Origin: Burkholderiales bacterium
GTDB taxonomy: Bacteria > Pseudomonadota > Gammaproteobacteria > Burkholderiales > Casimicrobiaceae
Length of the DNA stretch: 6,105 nt
Reading direction: 5' to 3'
Assembly (NCBI GenBank): GCA_031257235.1
Contig: JAIRPA010000070.1
Span: 1 to 6,105, forward strand
The translations under genes were made by a program, and so were the position numbers. Positions 1-4,435 of the stretch are shown piece after piece. Under the pieces are notes generated by a model. The model did no database searches. It saw nothing but the letters and a program-made list of their open reading frames with translations, and was not told where the DNA came from. The stretch's first letter is position 1. Each line of letters starts with the position of its first letter.

Positions 1-674
1 GTCTCATTCACGTTATCCCCGCGATCAAACCGCGCGTTGGCGGCGATGGCCGCTAAATCTGCCCAGCCTTTCTCCCAGCCTTTACTCTGCAACACGGCTT
101 CAATCATCACCGGCGCAAACCCCACCCGTCCCGGAATAGGCATTTGCACGCGACCGCGTAAAAGCGGATTGACCAGATCACTCCAATCTTTGGGCGGCGC
201 CACATTCAATGATCGAAGCGCTTCGGGATGATAAGCAATCCCGTAGCCGGCAAGCTCAAATGCCGCAAAATAGTTATCGGCATCCACCAAAGACGGCGGC
301 AGAAATTCGGTCAAAGCCTTCGGCAATTTGGCCAATTTGCCCTCTTTTTTTAAGGTGATGAAATTGCGCGGCGCCGGCGTCCAATAAACATCAATATCAA
401 TGATGCCGCCGCGTCTCAAGTAAGATAAGGCGTCCGCAGAATGCCGCCACAAAATTTCAACACGCGTTCCGGGATGGGCGTCTTCAAATGCTTTCTGAAA
501 CCGGGTGGTGACATCCTCCTGATAACTGGTCAACACCACCACTTTATAGTCTTGAGGGTCGGCGGCAAGAGCGGCGGCGGCAAAACCCGTCATGCCCATC
601 ACGCCCATCATCAACCCCATCAATAACGACCATCCTTTTTTTTCAACGCTCGTGAAAATACTATAGTTATTCAT
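1..674 (-). CDS. Periplasmic ABC-transporter substrate-binding protein, FbpA-like fold (3' end outside window)
   Basis: An open frame with no stop runs from the ATG at 674 to the left edge, giving 224 full codons. The N-terminus is a clear Sec signal peptide: Lys12-Lys13, a hydrophobic stretch rich in Leu, Met, Gly and Ala (about 15-36), and likely cleavage near ALA|AD (37/38). The mature part begins with a beta strand (YKVVVLTSY, about 43-51) and contains DIDVYWTPAP, a YGIAYHPEAL strand/helix pair and DWSDLVNPLLRGRVQMPIPG. This order is typical of type-2 periplasmic binding proteins of the iron(III)/spermidine/phosphonate group. It should deliver a ligand to an inner-membrane ABC permease. 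The tandem tyrosines that bind iron in FbpA would fall at or beyond the window edge, so iron specificity is not shown. The start lies 11 nt after the receptor stop, and the likely Shine-Dalgarno GAGG (684-687) overlaps that stop, which suggests co-transcription and translational coupling. Substrate assignment rests on context only. Confidence 0.88.
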   Translation of the reverse strand, partial: MNNYSIFTSVEKKGWSLLMGLMMGVMGMTGFAAAALAADPQDYKVVVLTSYQEDVTTRFQKAFEDAHPGTRVEILWRHSADALSYLRRGGIIDIDVYWTPAPRNFITLKKEGKLAKLPKALTEFLPPSLVDADNYFAAFELAGYGIAYHPEALRSLNVAPPKDWSDLVNPLLRGRVQMPIPGRVGFAPVMIEAVLQSKGWEKGWADLAAIAANARFDRGDNVNE

Positions 675-677
675 GAT

Positions 678-687
678 CCCCATCCTC
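678..687 (-). promoter_or_regulatory. Ribosome binding site of the substrate-binding protein
   Basis: On the minus strand GAGG (684-687) lies 9 nt before the ATG at 674 and shares bases with the receptor stop codon TGA (686-688). A second purine run, GGGG (678-681), lies only 3 nt from the ATG and is probably too close. The overlap with the stop suggests that ribosomes finishing the receptor help start the binding protein. Confidence 0.55.
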
Positions 688-2854
688 AATATTTGAAGCG
701 CAATGAAAGCGAATAGTTTCTTCCTTCTTGCGGATAGCCGGTGGCGACTTCATAGTTTTTGTCCAAGAGATTTCGACCGGTCAACGAAATTTCCAAATCT
801 TTGGCTATTTCATAGGCAAGCCTTAAACTCAATAATTCATACGCGCCTTTGCCGGCGGTTGTGGTGTTGTTCCCCGGACGTTTGCCGGACACCTCAAGCG
901 CGGGAATCACCGAGAGTTTGGGAATCGGCGTCCATTTTGCGTAGAGGAATCCTTTGCTTCTCGGCGTAGAATCGAGCCGGCTATCCGGGCTGTTATAGTG
1001 TTTGACCACCGTATCAATATAGGTATAATTCGCGCCGATGATCAGTTGATCCACCGGCGTTAAAGTGATTCCCAGCTCGATACCTTTATAGGTGGCTTGA
1101 CCGACATTTCTACTTTGGCTTTGCCCCGCGTAAGGGTTGGGCGCCACGAGCAATACGGACTCAATCGCGTCATCCACTTTGTAGTAATACAAAGAGGCTT
1201 CGCCGGCTAACCACGGTGTGATTTTGTCTTTGATTCCCCATTCAAAATTAAGCCCGCGTTCGGGTTTTAAATTGGGGTTTGAGGTTGCGCCGCCAAAACG
1301 CGAAGAGTAACGCTCAAACAAAGTCGGAAAACGTGTGCGACGCGACACGGAAACATGCGTGGAACCGGTTTCACGGTAACGCCACAAGGCGGCAGTTTGT
1401 AGGTTAGTTGCCCACCGATGCGCGGTCTCGTAATCAAAAGACTCATACGCGCCGCCGGTGGTTTTTTGACCATACTCTTCCGCTTTCTCGGTAAAACGTC
1501 CGTCGCGCGACACCCCCAAGACTAAATCGACTTCGGGATGAACATGCCAAGTCTCTTCAAGAGCCAGCGATACCGTATTTTCTAAGGTGTTTTGTTTGGG
1601 TTCTTTGGCGCCAAAAACGCCGTTGGTCGCAACAGTCGAAGGGTATTCATTCCATTCATGGTGGTTGTCGCGCCGCCAATGTAATGCCGCCTTTTGCGTG
1701 TGCTTCTCCCATAACTCGGTACCCAATTCAGCGGATGCGCCCAACGCGCTATCATCATAGTAACTGTCAAAATTCTGATTGCGGTTTGAAAGGTTGGTTT
1801 TGTTGGAAGAGGTCAAAAGGTTATCAAATTTTTCATAATAGGCTTTTGTTTTAATATAACTTTTGTCGCCAATCGCGGTATGCGACAACCAATACAATAC
1901 CCACACATTCCATTCCGGCCAATCCCACACGGTGGCAGGCTCCGGCGAATTGACCGACGACGCCATTCGTTTTTCTCCTTCCTGCTTGATGAAATTCAAT
2001 GAATACTCATCCGTAGCATTGGGGGTATAACCTGTTTTGATATTGACACGCCAATCTTTTTTGTCGGTATGTTCACGCTTGCCGCCGTCTTCGTAAGCCG
2101 TCGGCTCAAATTTATCGGAGAGGTAAAACCCGCGAGAGTCTCGTTGCTCGACACCGGCTTGCAGATAGTATTTTTCCTGTCGCGTTCCTAAGTTGGCAAA
2201 TAAAGTATTGCCGTTATAGTGTCCGTCGTTAGAAAAAGCACCTTTGAACAATAAGTCTGCCTCAAAGGGCTTTTGGGGTTTTCGTGTGACCAGATTGATT
2301 GCCCCACCCATGCCGTCCGTGCCGTTGATCACCGTCACATAGCCTTTGGCAACCTGAATCTCGGAGAGGTCGGGGGTCAAAAAGCGATCGAAATCAATAC
2401 GGTTGTCCGCCGGCAGATAAAGCCTGATGCCGTCCAATAAAAGCGGAACCCGCCAACGATCATAGCCGCGCACGGAGACGGTCGTCTCGTTTCTGGTGCC
2501 GGAGCCGGCCGTCATGGTGACGCCCGGAATCAAATTTAAGGCATCAGGCAGACTGTCTCGCTCAAAGTTTCGTAAATCTTCGCGGGAAAGGGTGTCGGGG
2601 TCCAGCGGGGAAATGTCATTCTCTTTTTTCGCCGTCACGGTGATCTCGCCTAAGGTAAAGACCGATTTATCCGGCTCTGCCGCACGCAACGGGAGGGTGT
2701 AAAAAAAAGGGACCATGATTGCCGCCATGAATGGCAAAAGTCCCGGAAAGCGAAATGAAAAAAGCGGGGGGCGGTTTAAGACAAGCGGTGTCTTTGGGTT
2801 CAAAATCGGAAAAAACTCCTTAAAAATCAAAGAAGTTATATTTTTGGTCTTCAT
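686..2854 (-). CDS. TonB-dependent outer-membrane receptor
   Basis: This 722-residue protein has the full layout of a TonB-dependent transporter, which imports large scarce ligands across the outer membrane using TonB-ExbBD energy. An export signal ends near residue 58-59 (LRAA|EPD). A TonB-box-like segment, GEITVTA, lies at 69-75. The plug domain spans about 83-192, with NLIPGVTM, VSVRGYD, LLLDGIR and GGAINLVTRKP in the usual order. The 22-strand barrel follows, with the common NPNLKPERG motif in its middle and a C-terminus ending RNYSLSLRFKY. The aromatic last residue suits recognition by the BAM machinery. I see no cysteine in the protein, as is common for barrels. The start at 2854 is preferred because AAGGGG lies 5 nt upstream; Met43 would give a shorter signal peptide but has no convincing ribosome binding site. 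The binding-protein gene directly downstream suggests iron or iron-chelate uptake, but cobalamin or another ligand is not excluded. Confidence 0.95.
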   Translation of the reverse strand: MKTKNITSLIFKEFFPILNPKTPLVLNRPPLFSFRFPGLLPFMAAIMVPFFYTLPLRAAEPDKSVFTLGEITVTAKKENDISPLDPDTLSREDLRNFERDSLPDALNLIPGVTMTAGSGTRNETTVSVRGYDRWRVPLLLDGIRLYLPADNRIDFDRFLTPDLSEIQVAKGYVTVINGTDGMGGAINLVTRKPQKPFEADLLFKGAFSNDGHYNGNTLFANLGTRQEKYYLQAGVEQRDSRGFYLSDKFEPTAYEDGGKREHTDKKDWRVNIKTGYTPNATDEYSLNFIKQEGEKRMASSVNSPEPATVWDWPEWNVWVLYWLSHTAIGDKSYIKTKAYYEKFDNLLTSSNKTNLSNRNQNFDSYYDDSALGASAELGTELWEKHTQKAALHWRRDNHHEWNEYPSTVATNGVFGAKEPKQNTLENTVSLALEETWHVHPEVDLVLGVSRDGRFTEKAEEYGQKTTGGAYESFDYETAHRWATNLQTAALWRYRETGSTHVSVSRRTRFPTLFERYSSRFGGATSNPNLKPERGLNFEWGIKDKITPWLAGEASLYYYKVDDAIESVLLVAPNPYAGQSQSRNVGQATYKGIELGITLTPVDQLIIGANYTYIDTVVKHYNSPDSRLDSTPRSKGFLYAKWTPIPKLSVIPALEVSGKRPGNNTTTAGKGAYELLSLRLAYEIAKDLEISLTGRNLLDKNYEVATGYPQEGRNYSLSLRFKY

Positions 2855-2859
2855 GATAT

Positions 2860-2865
2860 CCCCTT
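2860..2865 (-). promoter_or_regulatory. Ribosome binding site of the TonB receptor (decides the start)
   Basis: AAGGGG on the minus strand ends 5 nt before the ATG at 2854. No comparable purine run stands at a suitable distance before the alternative in-frame ATG at 2728 (Met43), so the longer form with an extended N-terminus is preferred. Confidence 0.6.
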
Positions 2866-2883
2866 TTTGGGTTGAGAAACGTT

Positions 2884-2907
2884 CGTAGTATAAATTTAGA
2901 TATAACG
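2884..2907. promoter_or_regulatory. Possible operator: A/T-rich imperfect dyad over the -10 region
   Basis: The 24 bp covering the -10 element and spacer form an imperfect inverted repeat, CGT..TAT..A / T..ATA..ACG, with 7 of 12 positions symmetric. A dyad in this position would suit a dimeric repressor. Fur would be a natural candidate for an iron-uptake operon, but the match to the Fur-box consensus is poor, and some symmetry is expected by chance in A/T-rich DNA. Confidence 0.25.
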
Positions 2908-2915
2908 AAAGGCAA
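2887..2915 (-). promoter_or_regulatory. Sigma70-like promoter of the receptor operon
   Basis: Read on the minus strand, TTGCCT (2915-2910) and TATACT (2892-2887) are separated by exactly 17 nt, close to the sigma70 consensus. Initiation would fall near 2880, giving a leader of about 26 nt before the ATG at 2854, with the ribosome binding site inside it. The spacer is very A/T-rich. This fits the receptor and binding protein forming a separate transcription unit from the upstream alaS-orn-NUDIX genes. It is predicted from motif and spacing only. Confidence 0.65.
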
Positions 2916-2926
2916 GGAGGGGGTCG

Positions 2927-2940
2927 GGGATCAGGGATCA
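2927..2940. repeat. Left heptamer array, GGGATCA x2
   Basis: Two perfect tandem copies of GGGATCA are preceded by a decayed copy (GGGTCGG, from 2921). They match the right-hand array at 3184-3228 in inverted orientation. The array ends 11 nt from the -35 element of the receptor promoter, so copy-number changes here would alter sequence just upstream of that promoter. Confidence 0.8.
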
Positions 2941-2942
2941 GA

Positions 2943-2979
2943 GCGTCGTCATTGCGGACTTGATCCGCAATCCGGTTTT
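2943..2979 (+). repeat. Palindromic repeat unit A
   Basis: The unit begins GCGTCGTC, continues with an 8-bp stem ATTGCGGA / TCCGCAAT around a CTTGA loop (2951-2971), and ends CCGGTTTT. It is repeated in inverted orientation at 3096-3133. The two copies agree exactly over the first 15 bases and over the last 15. The general form (GTCAT, a GC-rich hairpin, then ATCC) resembles short palindromic repeats scattered between genes of many proteobacteria. Confidence 0.75.
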
Positions 2980-2992
2980 TCCGCCGTTTTTA

Positions 2993-3026
2993 CAAAAAAG
3001 TATCGGGCTTTGCCCGTACTTTTTTG
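2993..3026. terminator. Strong bidirectional terminator-like hairpin
   Basis: The left arm is CAAAAAAGTA, a bulged T, then CGGGC. The loop is TTT, and the right arm is GCCCG followed by TACTTTTTTG. This makes about 15 base pairs with a GC-rich top and an A/T lower stem. On either strand the GC stem is followed by six T's, so it can stop transcription in both directions. On the minus strand it lies about 200 nt past the NUDIX stop and ahead of the receptor promoter, and is the likeliest end of the alaS-orn-NUDIX transcript. Confidence 0.65.
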
Positions 3027-3037
3027 CAAATCATGAC

Positions 3038-3087
3038 CGGCAAAAAGTAGGGGTTTACTTTCTGCCGAACGGTTTTCACTTTTTGCC
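3038..3087. repeat. Overlapping inverted repeats with two alternative hairpins
   Basis: CGGCAAAAAGTA (3038-3049) can pair with TACTTTCTGCCG (3056-3067) at 11 of 12 positions around a 6-nt loop. The same left arm can instead pair perfectly over 10 bp with ACTTTTTGCC (3078-3087). The folds are mutually exclusive. The arms also resemble those of the neighbouring hairpin at 2993-3026, so the central block seems built from repeated copies of one AAAAAGTA motif in alternating orientation. Confidence 0.5.
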
Positions 3088-3095
3088 AAACCTTT

Positions 3096-3133
3096 AAAAC
3101 CGGATTGCGGGTCGGAGCCCGCAATGACGACGC
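3096..3133 (-). repeat. Palindromic repeat unit B (inverted copy of unit A)
   Basis: Read on the minus strand this starts GCGTCGTCATTGCGG and ends CCGCAATCCGGTTTT, like unit A. Its hairpin is ATTGCGGG / CCCGCAAT around a 6-nt loop. Compared with A, the last stem pair is G-C instead of A-T, and the loop differs and is one base longer. The stem is therefore preserved while its sequence changed. Confidence 0.75.
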
Positions 3134-3183
3134 AGGTGAGGGATGGTCGCCAAATTTGATGCACCGCATTTGCGGCGGCGTTT

Positions 3184-3228
3184 CTGATCCCTGATCCCTG
3201 ATCCCTGATCCCTGATCCCTGATCCCTG
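3184..3228. repeat. Right heptamer tandem array, CTGATCC x6.4
   Basis: Six perfect copies of the 7-bp unit CTGATCC (GGGATCA on the other strand, in a shifted phase) plus three further bases make 45 bp without a mismatch. The array ends one base before the NUDIX stop codon (3230-3232) and so lies wholly in the 3' untranslated region. Each unit contains a GATC. Perfect short arrays are prone to slipped-strand copy-number change. Confidence 0.95.
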
Positions 3229-3229
3229 T

Positions 3230-3784
3230 TTACTGATTGCGTGCCAACGACGACAAATGCAAGGTATAGTGATTGCGTTGTCTGTCTTCAAAAAACAAAC
3301 GCAAAGTGCGTGAGACGGTACGAAACGAGATTTCTTCCCAGGGAATTTCCGCTTCGGAAAAAAGGCGTACATCCAGACTTTCCTCGCCGGCGGAAAAGGT
3401 GGGTTCGGTAAGACGCGAAAGAAAGATCATGTGAACCTGACCAATCTCCGGCATGCTGATGACCGAAAAAAGGTGATCAATCACGATATGGGCGCGCGCT
3501 TCTTCAAAGGTTTCACGCGCCGCCCCTTCTTCCAAGGATTCGCCGATTTCATAAAAGCCCGCCGGTAGTGTCCACTTGCCGTAACGCGGCTCTATCGCGC
3601 GCTGACACAATAAGATTTTGTTTTCCCAAACCGGCAAAGTGCCGACAATCACGCGCGGATTTTCATAATGGACTTTATCGCACACCGTACACACATAACG
3701 ATTGCGCGTATCATCGGCGGGGATTTTATATTCAAGCGTTCCGCCGCAACGGTCACAGTATTTCATTAGGGTCGGCACGCTCAT
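3230..3784 (-). CDS. NUDIX hydrolase with N-terminal zinc ribbon
   Basis: This protein has 184 residues. Cys10-x2-Cys13 and Cys32-x2-Cys35 form a rubredoxin-like zinc ribbon. The NUDIX fold follows, with HYENPRVIVGTLPVW (39-53) as an early strand region and a NUDIX box at 76-97: Gly76, Glu82, Arg90-Glu91 and Glu94-Glu95. The usual box glycine is replaced by Arg97, and many relatives of this subgroup also lack it. Such enzymes use Mg2+ held by the box glutamates to cleave nucleoside diphosphates linked to another moiety; relatives are often labelled ADP-ribose pyrophosphatase. The NudC motif SQPWPFPQS is absent, so it is not a standard NADH pyrophosphatase. The substrate is not determined. The start at 3784 is chosen over Met7 because AAGGAG stands 8 nt upstream. 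It lies 15 nt after orn and is probably co-transcribed with it. Confidence 0.92.
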   Translation of the reverse strand: MSVPTLMKYCDRCGGTLEYKIPADDTRNRYVCTVCDKVHYENPRVIVGTLPVWENKILLCQRAIEPRYGKWTLPAGFYEIGESLEEGAARETFEEARAHIVIDHLFSVISMPEIGQVHMIFLSRLTEPTFSAGEESLDVRLFSEAEIPWEEISFRTVSRTLRLFFEDRQRNHYTLHLSSLARNQ

Positions 3785-3792
3785 CTTTAATG

Positions 3793-3798
3793 CTCCTT
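3793..3798 (-). promoter_or_regulatory. Ribosome binding site of the NUDIX gene (decides the start)
   Basis: A near-consensus AAGGAG on the minus strand sits 8 nt before the ATG at 3784, between the orn stop and the start. It would be 26 nt from the alternative ATG (Met7), so the first ATG is favoured. It is the best Shine-Dalgarno sequence in the window. Confidence 0.75.
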
Positions 3799-3799
3799 A

Positions 3800-4354
3800 T
3801 TATTCAGGCAAACGAAGGAAGTGATCCCGATAATATTTGAGTTCATCAATAGACTCATAAACATCGGCAAGCGCTTCATGCTTGGAAGACTTTTGAAACC
3901 CACGCGCCAATTGAGGATGCCAGCGTCGACACAATTCCTTTAAGGTGGACACATCCAGATTACGATAATGAAAGAACGCTTCGATGCGCGGCATGTGAAA
4001 GGCTAAAAAACGACGATCTTGACAAATACTGTTACCGCACATGGGCGACATCTTTTCGGCGGCGTGTTTGCTTAAAAAATGATGAACTTCCTGCTCGACT
4101 TTATTTTCAGTCAACGTGGAAGCTCGGACGCGATCAATCAACCCTGAACGTTTGTGCATGGATTGATTCCAAGAATCCATCTTGGCAAGCGTGGTGTCTT
4201 CTTGATGAATGACCCACCCCGGCGCTTCGATGATCGGGTTTAACGCCGCATCGGTAATTACAATGGCGATTTCTAAAATACGGTCGGCAACGGGAGACAA
4301 ACCCGTCATTTCTAAGTCAATCCAAATCAAACGATTGTTTAAAGAATCTTTCAT
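3800..4354 (-). CDS. orn: Oligoribonuclease, DEDDh 3'-5' exonuclease
   Basis: This 184-residue protein matches Orn of beta/gammaproteobacteria in length and motifs: LIWIDLEMTG at 9-18 with catalytic Asp13 and Glu15, CGNSICQDRRF with Asp113, YRNLDVSTLKEL at 130-141, and His159/Asp164 in SKHEALADV. Together these form the DEDDh metal-binding and general-base set. Orn is a cytoplasmic enzyme that degrades the last 2-5-nt RNA fragments to mononucleotides, and it also clears pGpG from cyclic-di-GMP breakdown. An in-frame TGA lies three codons upstream, so ATG 4354 is the earliest ATG possible, and the spacing to WIDLEMTG is normal. No clear Shine-Dalgarno precedes it. It lies between alaS and a NUDIX gene on the same strand. 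Confidence 0.97.
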   Translation of the reverse strand: MKDSLNNRLIWIDLEMTGLSPVADRILEIAIVITDAALNPIIEAPGWVIHQEDTTLAKMDSWNQSMHKRSGLIDRVRASTLTENKVEQEVHHFLSKHAAEKMSPMCGNSICQDRRFLAFHMPRIEAFFHYRNLDVSTLKELCRRWHPQLARGFQKSSKHEALADVYESIDELKYYRDHFLRLPE

Positions 4355-4368
4355 AGGGTTTCAAGATG

Positions 4369-4395
4369 GGTATAAAAAGGATGCGCCGCGTTCAA
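4369..4395 (-). promoter_or_regulatory. Weak candidate promoter before orn
   Basis: In the 81-nt gap between alaS and orn, TTGAAC (4395-4390) and TATACC (4374-4369) stand 15 nt apart on the minus strand. That is shorter than the preferred 16-18 nt. Initiation from it would give a leader of only about 8 nt, which would fit the missing Shine-Dalgarno before orn. The rest of the gap is A/T-rich, and I see no convincing terminator in it, so read-through from alaS is equally plausible. Confidence 0.22.
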
Positions 4396-4435
4396 AGTAT
4401 GATTGAATGAAAAATAGCCGTTTAAATATATTATA

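Larger units (their letters stand above)
2927..3228. repeat. Composite inverted-repeat element (REPIN/MITE-like) filling the intergenic gap
   Basis: This block has nested symmetry. Both ends, read inward, begin with the same heptamer repeat (GGGATCAGGGATCAGA), inverted relative to each other. Inside lie two inverted copies of a 37-38 bp palindromic unit (2943-2979 and 3096-3133). Between them are several hairpins with recurring AAAAAGTA / TACTTTTT arms. The right side carries an unpaired 50-bp segment (3134-3183) with no counterpart on the left. There is no transposase and no credible gene. Two inverted palindromic repeats around a spacer is the arrangement called a REPIN in other bacteria, where such elements are moved by a RAYT transposase encoded elsewhere. 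Calling it mobile is inference, because only one copy is visible here. Confidence 0.6.

Noticed and set aside
441..626. Plus-strand open frame opposite the binding-protein gene
   Set aside because: It is antisense to a frame with clear signal peptide and fold motifs. The His-rich end is the complement of the Met/Gly-rich signal sequence.
2855..2926. Cobalamin or other riboswitch upstream of the TonB receptor
   Set aside because: The predicted leader is only about 26 nt and the whole promoter-to-start segment is about 60 nt, too short for a B12 riboswitch, and no such conserved core is visible.
2949..3164. 71-codon open frame on the minus strand inside the intergenic block
   Set aside because: It consists almost entirely of the palindromic units and hairpin arms, lacks a credible ribosome binding site, and shows no domain-like pattern. 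It is best explained as repeat DNA that happens to lack stops.
3164..3175. CCGC-ATTT-GCGG as a rho-independent terminator for the NUDIX gene
   Set aside because: The stem is only 4-5 bp and no T-run follows on the minus strand; the hairpin at 2993-3026 is far stronger.
3184..3228. CRISPR array or replication-origin iterons
   Set aside because: The units are 7 bp and directly tandem with no spacers, so this is not CRISPR. No replication gene, DnaA-box cluster or partition gene accompanies them.
3094..3372. 92-codon minus-strand frame running from inside the NUDIX gene through the heptamer array
   Set aside because: It overlaps the well-supported NUDIX reading frame in another frame, and the GSGIRDQ periodicity is just the 7-bp array translated.
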